Of a DNA stretch of 64,000 nt, positions 47,601 through 58,357 are shown piece by piece (position 1 is the first letter of the stretch; every line of letters begins with the position of its first letter). The notes below the pieces were generated by a model. The model was not told the DNA's origin and made no database searches. It worked only from the letters and a program-made list of their open reading frames with translations. The position numbers were made by a program, and so were the translations under genes. The stretch is from Cubamyces lactineus (lineage: Eukaryota; Basidiomycota; Agaricomycetes; Polyporales; Polyporaceae), in contig JACDTU010000020.1 of assembly GCA_022376465.1 (NCBI GenBank), positions 124,001 to 188,000 of the forward strand, read 5' to 3'.

Positions 47601-48375
47601 GAGGCTGGACGGTCGGGACGGTTGGGGAGAAGATAGAGCGGAGGCCACACCACCACTCCGTTTCCGTTTTGGATTGGGAGGGGGCGGTTGTCGCTTTTTG
47701 ATTATCTGTGCCAAGGGCAAGTCAGCGTGTATCCGGACAAGTCCGAGGGGATCGCATGCGTACGTCGAGCTCCTCCATGCGCATGGCGTCGAGCATATGT
47801 CGCAGGAATTCATGCGCGTCTTGTTGCCGGAAGTCGAGGTATTGGTCGTACTTGCGTCCGATAGTAGTCAGGATCTCTCTGAGCATGTACCGGTCAGGAT
47901 GAACGTGGGATGGGATGGGTAGTCAACGCACTTTGGGCTCATGGTCTCCCTCCGCTTCGCATCCTGGATACCCCATGCCTTCCGCATAATGGTAGTGAAG
48001 ATGTCTCCGAGGGGCATGCCTTCGGTCCACTCGAGCTCGTCTGAACCACCTAGGCCATGCCCGTTCGTGAGCTGTGGCGAGCGCTTGGCTAGTATGGGCA
48101 AGCCGTCGGCGGGTTGCAGAGCTGGGGGCACAGGCTGGAAGAGGACGAGGTCTCGTAAGGGTTGCGTAGCAATGAGCTGCCGTAGAAGAGTGTGGTTAAC
48201 TTCGAGTACGATATGGCGGATGTCGGGCACGTACGCCTTGGAGGGTAGAGTTCATGAAGCAGGTGTTGCCGTGGTTGATGAGGCCCGGCGGGAGACTGGC
48301 ATCCTTCTCCTCCTCCTCACGCCGCTTTCGCTCCCAGTATATCTCCTGTGGTGTAGGCTTCTTTTGCTTCGCCAT
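44697..48375 (-). CDS. Ubiquitin-specific protease (USP) with long disordered insertion
   Basis: A cysteine protease of the USP family that removes ubiquitin. The start at 48375 gives MAKQKKPTPQEIYWERKRRE. The Cys box LINHGNTCFMNSTLQ lies around residue 40. The next exons give RQQDAHEFLRHMLDAMRMEE and FGGQLASILVCEKCKKVSVT. A roughly 500-residue low-complexity stretch (Ser/Pro/Ala/Glu with KEKDRDSRPSSRQSERGR) follows. Interspersed is a real zinc-binding segment (MVGCHRCWKIANGLYKPQQ). The catalytic domain resumes with LIVTHLKRF-type PILVIHLKRFQQTAKVHTIS. The His box is LGGHYVAYTALPQ and the end is YISDTVVRLTTLDEVLKAKA, stop at 44697. Resembles the USP16/45 branch, but subfamily and substrate are not certain. 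Confidence 0.9.
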
Positions 48376-49147
48376 GGGTGTTCAGGTAGTAGTTACGATG
48401 GTGGTGTCAGGTCAAGCGAAGAGAGATATAAGATACTGCGCAGCGCCCAGCGCACTGGAGAAGGCGAACGAAGTAGGGCGGATTAGGATACGTTGCGCAG
48501 CGCCCTAAACACGCATGCACGCAATGGGCGGTCGAAGGCGTCGCAGCAGCCAGGAGTGAACGTAAGCGGCGAGGAGGAGGAGGAAGGCGTTGAGGAGATC
48601 GTCGATGTTGGTGCCAGGCACCGCGGCGCGCCGGTTCAACAATTCATCTCATCCGACTTCCAGCATTTTCCCCACGGGCCTCCTCATTGTCCCAACCTCC
48701 CCCTTTCATTCAATATCCACAACACACGACTACCGCCGAACTGACATCGTACGTTGCGCAGCATTGGCATGTTTAGCCCTGGCAGGAACCGTTCGTCTAC
48801 TCAGGACGTACTACTCATCCATTGCTGCTTGAGCAGAGGCTCGGGCCGATCACGAATTTGAACTCTAACGGGATCCGGAACCACAGACACCGCACAGGGC
48901 GTTTGTGTCTTCATTCAAGAAACTGCTATGCTACAGAAGACAATACAACGGCAACACGCAGCGCTCCTCGGCCACCTCGTCGCGCACGCGGTACGCGGAG
49001 CGATGCTGGCTCTCGCCAGTGACCTGAAGGTCGAATAACGTAGAGAGCGGTACGTGAAAGTCTGGACGATAGCAATCGCAACTCCGGGATCGTCTCGTTC
49101 GCACCGACATGATATCTCCTGCCCATCCGTCTTCATCGGCCGCCTCT
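48376..49147. other. Intergenic, nothing recognised
   Basis: About 770 bp between the USP start and the CBM19-like gene's stop. Short frames only; no RNA or repeat recognised. Confidence 0.5.
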
Positions 49148-50387
49148 TCAGAGCAGGGACGCGGTGGGCACAGCACCAGCCGCGGTGCTCGCACCTGCAC
49201 CAACACTTGCACCAGCGGACGAGGCACCACTGCCAGCGACCGCGGTGCCCGTGGCCACAGCAGTGTCCGTGCCGAAGAGCGACGACGCAGCGGCAGACGA
49301 GAGCGCAGCAGAGTCCGTCGCGGACGCCGCGCTCGAGTCCGTGGCCGTAGCCGTGGCCCCGGCACCCGCGCCGCCCTCAGTGACGGTCATGGTGATTGTC
49401 GATTGCGCGCACGCGCCGCCGTCAGTCGCAGAGGCTGACGAGCCAGCGCCCGTGCCGAGGATGCTCGTTTCGGACGTACCGGCGCTGCCGCCGGTCGCGG
49501 TCGCGGAGCCATCGTCGCTACCGTCGGTCGCTGTGGCAGTCGCACCAGCACCACCGTCAGTCGCGGTCGCACCAATACCGGTGCCGTCAGTCGCGGTAGC
49601 ACCAGCACTAACATCGGTTGCGGTCGCAGTTGCACCGGCACCTGCGCCAATATCGGTGGCAGTCGCTGAGCCGTCGTCGCTGCCGTCGGTGGCTGTCGCC
49701 GTTGCGCCAGCTCCGCCGTCGGTCGCGGTTGCCGTCGCGCCAGCACCGGAGCCAGCATCGGTCGCGGTCGCACTTGAACCTGCGTCGCCGCTGCCGCTGC
49801 CACTATCGGAGCCAGAGCCCGAACCCGAACTAGAGCCGGAATCCGATCCTGACTGCGAACCCGAGCCCGAGTCTGAACCAGAGCCAGAGCCGGAGCCAGA
49901 CGATCCGGTGCTCGAGCCAGAGCTGGAGTCTGAGCCTGAGCCTGAGCTCGAACCGGAACCGGAGTCCGAGCCAGTGATGCCGCCAGAGACACCAGCGGCC
50001 TTCATCCGCGCCGCAGCGTCGTCCTGACTGTCGCAAGTGACGCTCGTGCCGGGCTTGTTGACGAGCGGGAGGGCGACGCAGGTAGTGCCGCCTGAGCACT
50101 GCGTCGTCTGGAACTTGCCCCCGACGCACTGCGCGAACGCGCCCTGCACGCAGGCCTGGTCGCCTTCTGTATACACGGCAGCAGGAAGTCAGCGGGGGCT
50201 CAGGTGAGGGAGGGTGTGGGCGCGGGGACGTACCGTTGCAGGAGCTATCGGTGGTGAGGGTGGCGAACTTGGCGTTCAGCTTCTGCGCGTCGAGCGCGTT
50301 CTGCTTCTGGATGTCCGCGGGCGCCGCGTGCGCGATCGCCGCGAGGGAGAGGAGGACAAACGCGGAGAGCTTCGTGGTGGAGAACAT
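49148..50387 (-). CDS. Secreted CBM19-like protein with Ser/Gly and Ala/Thr low-complexity tail
   Basis: The start at 50387 gives a signal peptide ([21 protein letters not shown]), then a short module with cysteines: TDSSCN, an intron (about 50176-50233), then [40 protein letters not shown] and C. This matches the fungal CBM19-type, putatively chitin-binding, pattern. The other two-thirds is repetitive: [14 protein letters not shown] runs, then [16 protein letters not shown] repeats, ending [14 protein letters not shown], stop at 49148. Such Ser/Thr-rich tails are usually O-glycosylated and GPI-anchored or wall-bound. No clear GPI signal is visible, so the location is uncertain. The antisense strand of the repeats is open too and is not a gene. 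Confidence 0.78.
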
Positions 50388-51913
50388 GATGATTCTACGA
50401 AGTGTTGGAGGTGTGTGTAGGAATGTGTTGCTGAAGAGCGGGTGGGTCGTCGAAAGCGGGCGAGAAAGAGTGGATGGAAAGTAGTTGCAGTTGAGTGGGG
50501 GACGTTGAATGAAAGCACGAAACGACGCAGCGTCAAGTGAGTGGGTTCGGAGGGGTAGTTGGAATGAGCACCGGGCTCAAGGAATTCGACCAGAGGCGAT
50601 GGGAACCCAGCTCTCCTGCAGCGTACCCACTTATATACCTTCGCAGCTCTGCGCCTCTCCCGGTGAACCCTAGTCCTGCGTCACCGCACACATTCTGGTT
50701 CTCGCGATCCGGGGTGCACCCTCGACTTCGCCTGGTACAATGGCACGTTCACGCTTCACGCGCGGTAAACCACCGTTGCGACGCGTTACCAACAGCAACT
50801 TCCCCGCTGCTCCAGCGGACCAGTGCCCAGTGTGCGAGCGCGGTGGGGGAGGACAAAGGGCTGGTTGTGCCCCCGTTGTCGGGCACCAGCATCGCAGTTG
50901 GAGCTGGTGGAGCCGCTAGAGACGAGAATCACACCGCGCATTGTTCCATGAACGCGCGCGTGGGCGGATGTGTGCGCTAGGCTCACCGCGGAATGGGTGC
51001 TAAATACAAACGGGTGAGCCTGCACGGTGCAAGGCCTTGTAATGTTATTTGCCACGTACGTGGGTGTATAAGATGTCATGTTCAGCCAGGAGCTAGGCCA
51101 AACTCCTTTTCCCCTGTCGAAGTATGAATGGCCTCGCTGCTCATGATCAACACCTATACAACGGCACTGCCTGCATATGAAAAAGACACACCTGGATATG
51201 GCGTCAGAACGGATGGGGTCGCAATCGAAGGTGCTACTACCGCTGCTGCGGATTGGAGAATGCTGCGCATGATCAAGATGTTTGATTGCTTTCCCGCCTC
51301 TCCACCCTCGCGTCGCGGTAATAGGTCGCGGTCCGCCAGCGTACGCGCCGTCACGGTAGTGCGCTTCGCCCCACCGCGTACGAATGGTGGCTGAATTCTT
51401 GAAGCTTGTGCAGGTATCTAAAATTCATGTACTCGTCTATCTAAATGTTGAAGCCAAGGAACAAACGGTCAGCAAGATGTAGATGTCAATTTCGACCGGT
51501 AACCCGTGTGGTTTCTTGGTGGCCATATAGCAACAGTGTCCTGTCAGCACCCGTGTGTATACCTAGGCCCAAGGTTTTAATGAGCAGAAAATAGAAAACA
51601 ATTCGCCAAGCAAGGGGCGCTGTAAGTTCAGATGCACGCCATCCATCATGAATACAGGGGACGTCGCAAGCAGTCGGTGATCGCGGAGTATTGGCAGGCG
51701 TTCCACCCACATTGCTGCGCACTAGCCTCCAAGCAAGTACACAGCAGCAACAGACCAACACCATCTTGATTATTGACAATGATAGTCTCAAGGGATCCAC
51801 ACCGTGCACTGGCAGTCGCCGCAATCCACATTGCGTCCGAACGCAGTCCTATTGTGACTACCATCGAACGAGCCCCCTTCTGTGCTGCTAAGAACTTCAT
51901 CTCCGAGGATGGC
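50388..51913. other. Gene-poor 1.5 kb upstream of the CBM19-like gene
   Basis: Contains a TATA-like box (TATATAAG on the minus strand near 50630) about 245 bp before the CBM19-like start. Short frames near 51128-51394 and 51486-51824 carry no family motif. No repeat or RNA seen. Confidence 0.45.
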
Positions 51914-53695
51914 CTATGAGGTCTCAACGGTAGCCGTGGACAGCCAAGGGCCGTGATACGCGCACTCCTACGGGTTGACAGGGCCTCCTGACGAGCAGAA
52001 GTCGAATGTAGGACAGCGGACGCACGGGGACTGGCTCGTGCCCAGCGAGGGGATGCGTTCTTCGTGTATAGCCCTGTACACGACTCCGCCGGAGGACTGC
52101 GCGCTCTGCAGATCTGCGACGTCGCTGCGCAGACGGTGGGAGACCGGAGTGCGTGGACCCAGTGCGTCTTCATCTGAGTCGCTGCCCGAAGAGCTGTCCT
52201 CATGGACTTTTGGCTTCTTGCTACCTGAAGGTGCATTACGATCGCCTTCCTCATCGTCGGAGACATCCCGCCTGCGCTTCCGATTATGCGCTCTCTTTGA
52301 GCGATCACCGTCAGACTCATCGTCAGATACACTAGCATGCGAGCGCTTTCTCTTTTTCGAGGTATGACGCGATGACGGGCCCACATCGTCGTCGTCTTCA
52401 CTTTCATCGCCGAGATTCCAGGTCGACATCCGGAAGGCCGGAATATACCAGTGCATTGATTCAGCGACGCGAGCCAACATCATATCTAGTATGTCAACGC
52501 TTACCTTCTCGATCTTACCGTCCAGTACGAGCACATTCAGGAGCATCTCGACATGCTCGACGGTCAGCACGGTCTCCGTGACCCTACTCTTCTGGAGGAA
52601 TGTCTAGCAAAGACGTCGTCAAGAAGACTTTGTCAAGATCATGCCCACGACCACTTACCAAAATTTGCTAGGATGTCACATAGGCTGTGTGGGATAGAGG
52701 ATAGAGGCGCCGTCGACGTGAATCATTGCCCTGTTATGGTTTCGGTAAGCTCTGGACCGATGTCATGAGTGTACGCCTCCTAATGACCAAGGAACGACTA
52801 CATATGCATACCCTCTCTTGTACCAGCTTCAAACAAATGTCCGGCAGCAGCTTGATGAACTCGGTATCAAGTTCCTTGTCAGTGTACCACGGCCCTCCCG
52901 TCAGTTCTAGCGCTGGCTGCAGGTTTGTGATGATGTAGATTTTGCGCGTTGGGTACTATGCGGAGAACGCAGCGAAACGAAGGCAGAAACCACGGTTCGG
53001 TGCATAACTTGTGCCCGAGGACCGCTCACCCGGACATCGGTCACGGTCTTGACCAGCTGCTTCTGTGTGAGCGACTTCAAGCACCGGTCCACGACGGTTT
53101 GGTGGAGCTGTGTCTGCGCCTTGATGTGCTTCGTCCAGATACCTGCACTTAGCCGCATACATTCAGTCCTCTAATCAATTGCTTGACAGCAATCTATACA
53201 GACCTTCATTCCCTGAGGCGCGGAACCCATCGAGCACCAGAGTTTCTTCATCAGTTCATCCCTTTTTCCTAGGTTAAGCAGTGCAGTCAGGCCTTCAGTT
53301 CCGCACTTGATCCATGAGGTAGAGCGACTCACAACTTCAGCTCTTCCTGGGTGCCCGCACGATACGAAGTGATCTTTCCCTTCTCGCCTTGCAGCACTGT
53401 CAACAGGCCCTGATATATATCGATGTGAGACTCATGGACCGAAGGACAAGTTCATGACTAGGAACTGACCGTTCCGAGGAGGAAGTTGACGGCCGCGAGG
53501 CGTGCACGAGGGGTCGGGGCAAGGCTCTCCAATTCATGCACGGTTATCACCTGTATATACGAACAAATTCGTTAGACCGTCCGCTCCATCGTTCGAGCCA
53601 AGGATCATCCTGGCAGGTGAGTGTACCTTATCTGGCTTGACCAACGCAGCATGGTGTAGCGTATGTTCCAGCGCGTTCAACTTGCGCGTGCTCAT
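51914..53695 (-). CDS. RPC34: RNA polymerase III subunit RPC34/RPC6, with an in-frame TAG before its last conserved cysteine
   Basis: Winged-helix subunit of RNA polymerase III, acting in TFIIIB contact and promoter opening. The start at 53695 gives MSTRKLNALEHTLHHAALV. Exons give HELESLAPTPRARLAAVNFL, IWTKHIKAQTQLHQTVVDRC, SLTQKQLVKTVTDVR, KIYIITNLQPALELTGGPWY and AESMHWYIPAFRMSTWNLGD. A lysine/serine-rich acidic insert (KKRKRSHASVSDDESDGD) follows. The tail ends PCVRCPTFDFCSSGGPVNP at a TAG (51968-51970), followed in frame by ECAYHGPWL and further codons to a second stop at 51914. The family cysteine pattern is C-x2-C-x5-C-x10-C, with the last cysteine beyond the TAG. Strictly the frame ends at 51968. 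Confidence 0.82.
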
Positions 53696-54295
53696 ATTGG
53701 CAGATAATTGACTCTTATCCTGGCCTTTCTTCTTCAGTAAACCAGCCGTGGCCCATGGCTCGAGTGATCTCCTTGCTAGATCGTGACGTAGATTGGACGA
53801 CGGAGTGAACAAGCTCGTACTCAAGCGCGCGATTACACCCCTTCTATATGTACCATTTCCCACGTACTTATGCAATTCTGTATCATAGCTGCTGAGTACG
53901 TATACCATAGCACGGTACGCAGCCCGTAGCCAGGTCGTCCCACCTACGTACCTAGTACTTTGTATATACATTGTACTTACACTAGTCGAGTCGGTCGCCG
54001 TCGTGGAGGTGCTAACAAATATCTCTCAAGGTTGGAAGGCTCGAAAGTGCTGAGGTCGTAGGGCGCACATGCAGGAAATGTCCAAGGCCGCTCTGCAGAG
54101 ATGGCCTACCATCCCGTGAGATGCGTGAACTTGCAGATGTCGTTCCTTCAGCCGTTGCAGGATTGGTCCTCTGACCACGGAGCACTCTAGGTGTTCGCGG
54201 GGCGTAGACGGTGATGACAGAAGGAGTGTAATCCATTACGTTGAGTACATCACTGCCATCTCTATTGCTCCTCAAACCAAGTCCATGACATACGC
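53696..54295. other. Intergenic upstream of RPC34
   Basis: About 600 bp between RPC34 and ATP17, both on minus. AT-richer with several TATATA stretches (near 53560 and 53960). No gene recognised. Confidence 0.45.
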
Positions 54296-54815
54296 TTAGT
54301 GCGCGTGGTTCTTGTGGTGCTCTGGATGGGGTACCATGTTCAATTACCCTTGCTGAAGAGTATATATATCGAGAATACTCACTGAGGTGCACTGTACAGC
54401 ACGATCACAAAAAGATCACAAGGGAAGATACTGTGAGTCACGAAACGGCAAACCATAGTGAGATAACGCACTCTGGTAGTCGATGGTGTACCCAAGACCG
54501 AAGATGCCGAGGATGGTGAAGAGCAGGGGCGCCGCCGACGCGTTCTTGCCGTTGAAGAAGCGCGCCTTGATGCCACCCGCCGCGGACGTCGCCGCAGGGC
54601 CCTTGGGGAGCTTGGAGTAGAAGTTGACGAGGGGGCCAAGACCACCACCCGTGCCAGAGGACTGTCATACGAGAGCGAGCGGAACGGCGTCAGTAAAAAC
54701 CATCCAGCTGACGATGTCGGTCGAGATGCCGCGAAGGACTCACGAGGAGGGAGGGAGTAGCGATTTTGGGGGGGACGAGGCCACCAAGCTGACGACGGAT
54801 GAGAGAGGGCTGCAT
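54296..54815 (-). CDS. ATP17: Mitochondrial ATP synthase subunit f (Atp17-type)
   Basis: Small membrane subunit of the F0 part of mitochondrial ATP synthase. Four exons give an open 98-residue protein. Exon 1 (54744-54815) is MQPSLIRRQLGGLVPPKIAT and four more residues. Exon 2 (54472-54661) carries GPLVNFYSKLPKGPA, a Gly/Ala stretch, FNGKNASAAPLLFTI and LGIFGLGYTIDYQ. Exon 3 (54383-54391) is a 9-nt microexon. Exon 4 (54296-54321) ends KHHKNHAH. The read-through GYTIDYQMHLKHHKNHAH matches fungal subunit f. Exon sizes 72+190+9+26 sum to 297, consistent with one frame, and every junction has GT/AG ends. Confidence 0.9.
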
Positions 54816-54987
54816 GGTGAACACGACCTGGCGTGCAAGACGGAAAGCTGGACTGGGACGATGAAGGCGACGCTCTCCTCTCATCCCCCGACAGCGCCCA
54901 CCCACCTGCCGCGCACGTGTCCCGCGTTCTTCCGAAGACACACGCATAGTCACGGCTCACATTTGCATACAATTATTTCTAGACATG

Positions 54988-55069
54988 TGCCCCGTGGCTG
55001 AGTTGGTTACAGCGTCCGACTGTTACGGTCGCAATCGGAAGGTCGTGAGTTCGAGCCTCACCGGGGCAG
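54988..55069 (+). tRNA. tRNA-Asn(GTT) with an 8-nt intron
   Basis: The acceptor stem TGCCCCG pairs with CGGGGCA. The anticodon loop reads CTGTTA, then the insertion CGGTCGCA, then A, which after removal gives loop CTGTTAA with anticodon GTT. The anticodon stem TCCGA pairs with TCGGA. The T arm is GTGAG-TTCGAGC-CTCAC. A TTTT run at 55076-55079 fits a Pol III terminator. The insertion is after position 37, the standard site of nuclear tRNA introns. All eight stem and anticodon elements were checked by eye. Confidence 0.95.
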
Positions 55070-55585
55070 CACCGCTTTTGCTCCATTTTGCCCTATGGTC
55101 AGAGTCTCCCGCTGAGAACGGCTCCAAGTTGACAGGTCCCAGGCAGCCTTTGCACCTCAAGTCGACGTATTTCAGCAATGCATCGGTGCAATGGCATATT
55201 GTTGGTGGGAGATACACGGATATAGTGCGGAGAACACGCGGTATGCAATGCCATCCTTGAAAGTACACCCACATACAAACTCGGAGGTGTATTGTCACAC
55301 AAGCCCTGGGCAGCAATCTGTAGCAAGATACAGCGTGTTGCAGCGACGATAGCTAGTGAGTGGAATCTACTAATACATGTAACGACCCAGAGATGTTGAA
55401 ACGTCTGGGAGGGCCGGATTATGTTGAATACCCGACAGGCTATTTTACTTTCGCAAGCACTATCCAACAAGATCACCTCCTCCTAGACACCCCTTCCCCT
55501 TTCCAAGCGCGTCGTCCGCGCAGATATGATACACAGCACGCCCACAACGGTCCCTCTAGCTCTAGTCTGTACAACTGCGAGCCGC
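55070..55585. other. Intergenic between tRNA-Asn and SHMT
   Basis: About 515 bp. Nothing recognised beyond the tRNA terminator. Confidence 0.5.
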
Positions 55586-57428
55586 TCAATCGTCGGCCTC
55601 GATGCCAGCGGGGCGCGTCAACTTGGACACGTCGACGCCGGGAAGGGGCCACCTCCGCGCGAACTCGCGAACCTCCTTCTTGAGATCCTGGACCTGCTTC
55701 GCACCGACCTTGCCCTCCTCAGGCGTAGTCGCAACGCGGACGAAGTCCTTAAGCAGCTTGCTGCCCGCCTCCTTCTGGAGCGTGGACGCGATCTGGACGG
55801 CACGGTGGAGGAAGTCCGCGACGACCTTCATATCCTCCTCACGCATGTCGCGCGACGTGAGCGCGGCCGTGCCGAGACGGATGCCACCGGGCACCTGCGC
55901 GGACGCGTCGCCGGACACGGCGTTCTTGTTGATCGTGATGCCGACGAGGTCGCAGAGCTTCTCGAGCTTGGAGCCGGTGAGGCCGAGCGGGCGGAGGTCC
56001 CAGAGGACGAGGTGGTTGTCGGTGCCGGAGGTCTGGAGCTTGTAGCCGCGGGCAACGAGCTCCTGGCCGAGGGTCGCGGCGTTCGCGATGACCTGCTTAG
56101 CGTACGCCTTCCAGGTGGGCTGGCACGCCTGGAGGAGAGCGGTAGCAATACCGGCAATGGTCTGCAGATATTCATGTCAGTACCACCGTTCATTTGTAAT
56201 GGACACCATGCGTGGACTCACGTTGTTGTGAGGGCCACCCTGGCATGCGGGGAAGACAGCGTCGTTCACGCGCTTCTCGAGGTCCTTGGCCTTGTCGGAG
56301 TCCTTCCTGAAGAAGATGAGACCAGCACGGGGGCCACGGAGCGTCTTGTGGGTCGTGGTGGTGACAACGTCGCAGTACTGGAAGGGATCCGCGAGCTCGC
56401 CAGCAGCAACGAGACCGCTGGTGTGCGCGATGTCGGCCATGAGGTACGCGCCGTGCTCGTCGGCGATCTCACGGAGGGTCTTGTAGTCCCAGTCACGCGG
56501 GTACGCAGACGCACCGCAGATGATGAGACGCGGCTTGTAGATCTTGGCGAGAGAGCGGACACCCTTGTAGTCGATGAGCTGCGTCTCGGGGTCAAGACCA
56601 TAGGGGAGCGACTGGAAGTAGATGGACGACGCCGTCATCTTCTTCTTGGCAGTCTGTCAATTCTCATAGTTAGCGGCTATTGCGCCTAGGATGTATGCGT
56701 TCACATACGTAGTAGCCGTGCGTCAAGTGGCCGCCATCGGGCAGGCCAAGACCCATGAGACGGTCCTGAGGCTGAATGAGCGCAGTGAGCGCCGCGAAGC
56801 TGCACAGAACCCGTTAGCACCGCACGATAACCCCGATGACGAGCTAGCGACGCCGCGTGTCGCGCGCACTCACTTAGCGGTCTGCAAAACGAGGGCGGGA
56901 AAGCATCTGTCAGTCACATCGCTCCGCCACGGACGTCCGACGGGAAATTTACGTACGGAACCGGAGTAGGGCTGCACGTTGACGCCCCACTGGGCAGCGT
57001 CGAGGTGGAACGCCTGGAGGGCCCGCTTCTGGCAGAGCACCTCGAGCTCGTCGACGTACTCATTGCCGCCGTAGTACCGCGCATTAGGGAGGCCCTCCGA
57101 GTACTTGTTCGTCAGGATGGAGCCGTTGGCCTCCATCGTCGCCCGGCTGGTCAAGTTCTAGCACGCCAGATAAGCACCGCGCTGGCAATCGCGTTTTAGG
57201 GGGCTGCACATACCTCGGACGCGATGAGCTCGAGGCCGGAGAACTGCCGCCATGTCTCCTTGTCGATGATGTTCTGCACCTCGGGGTCGATCTCGGCGAG
57301 GGGTGCGTACAGCACCTTGTTCTGTTAGCAGCAGCCACCGTCGCAGCACATCAGGGGTCACGCTCGTCAGCGACGTCCCTAAAACGAGCGGAAAAGGCGC
57401 GACGCACGTAGTCCGGGGTTGCGGCCAT
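55586..57428 (-). CDS. SHM2: Serine hydroxymethyltransferase, cytosolic type
   Basis: PLP enzyme that interconverts serine and glycine while charging tetrahydrofolate with a one-carbon unit. The start at 57428 gives MAATPDY, with no obvious mitochondrial leader, so a cytosolic form is inferred. Exons give [77 protein letters not shown], the PLP-lysine motif [16 protein letters not shown], and CQGGPHNN. The last exon includes [14 protein letters not shown] and [20 protein letters not shown], stop at 55586. Full length (about 475 residues) for the family. About seven introns. Confidence 0.96.
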
Positions 57429-57629
57429 CGTTCTGCGAAGGGCGGGGGCGAAGGTGGGCGAGCGAAGAGGGCGGGCGAGGAGGCGGAACATTGAAAAAAT
57501 CTGCGGCGCTGGTGCTATAAACCCAAGTCAGAGCGGCCTTGAATATTTCCCCACATGGGGCAGGTCACGTGAACGCGATCTTGACTCGACCCCTCACGAC
57601 ATCGCGCGAGAACGACGCAGCGCTCGCGA

Positions 57630-57637
57630 CCACGATT
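57630..57637. repeat. Left 8-bp target-site duplication
   Basis: CCACGATT next to the left inverted repeat, identical to 58350-58357 on the right. The pairing marks the insertion event. Confidence 0.85.
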
Positions 57638-58349
57638 AGGACCCCCGATTATAGTAGGTGAACCCACATCACTCCGGCCAAAATCTGGCCCAAAATGTCT
57701 GCAGAAAATTGGCCATTTTGGCGGTTAAATGTCCGAAAAAAATCTAGGTTTGGCCGCCTTCGGCGGCCGTTTGTCCGCACATTTGATGTGGGTTCAAAAT
57801 GGCAGTAAAATGTCCGTACCATGTGAAGTAGGTTGCGTTTGCCGCAAACTTTGTATGGAACGCGTAGGCTGGACAGCTTGGAATAGCGGAAAATGCACGC
57901 TACATAGAACCAGCTGTCGTACCCCAAGCCTAACCATCGAAACCTTCGGCCTACCGTATATCTCGCTGTGGGCGCCTAATATATAATGCTATGACGCCCT
58001 AATAATAGCTGTAGTAGTCGCCTTTGCAGGTGATACAGACTGGACGTAATGCATTACTTAGGTAGAAACAGATTCTAAGTAGACTACATTATATGAGAGT
58101 TCAAGCGCTCACACATGTATAGACTCAGGAGTATGCTGGCTTGGCCGAGCGCCTCTGGGCTCCGAGAATTTGTCCGGTTATGTGACATAGGTATGGCCGC
58201 GCCTTACGCGATTTTGTCCGGCATTTGACAGTGGGTTGGGGGCCAATTTTGGCCTGTTTTGTCCGAAAAAAATGTAGCTTGGCCCCCCTCCGGGGGACCA
58301 AATTTGTCCGAATTGTGATATGGCTGGGCCTACTATTATCGGGGGTCCT
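57638..58349. mobile_element. Non-autonomous hAT-like DNA transposon (MITE-like), 712 bp
   Basis: Terminal inverted repeats of about 21 bp: left 57638-57658 begins AGGACCCCCGATTATAG, right 58329-58349 ends CGGGGGTCCT. They differ at one position. The flanks are an identical 8-bp repeat CCACGATT (57630-57637 and 58350-58357), the length hAT transposases leave. Subterminal GTCCG motifs recur, and GTCCGAAAAAAAT is present at 57731 and at 58261. Each end also carries a GC-rich hairpin (57752-57768 GGCCGCCTTCGGCGGCC; 58281-58299). No transposase frame lies inside, so it needs a helper elsewhere. Confidence 0.88.
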
Positions 58350-58357
58350 CCACGATT
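58350..58357. repeat. Right 8-bp target-site duplication
   Basis: CCACGATT directly after the right inverted repeat, matching the left copy. Confidence 0.85.

Noticed and set aside
49164..50027. 287-codon plus-strand open frame antisense to the CBM19-like protein
   Set aside because: Reads only repeated Pro/Ala/Glu codons, the complement of the Ser/Gly and Ala/Thr repeats.
51968..51990. GTAGGA after the RPC34 PVNP motif as a 5' splice site
   Set aside because: No downstream acceptor restores a family-like ending, while plain read-through of the TAG does.
57639..57640. 9-bp target duplication with GGACCC as the transposon end
   Set aside because: It leaves an extra T on the right flank; starting at AGGACC gives a perfect 8-bp duplication and symmetrical ends.
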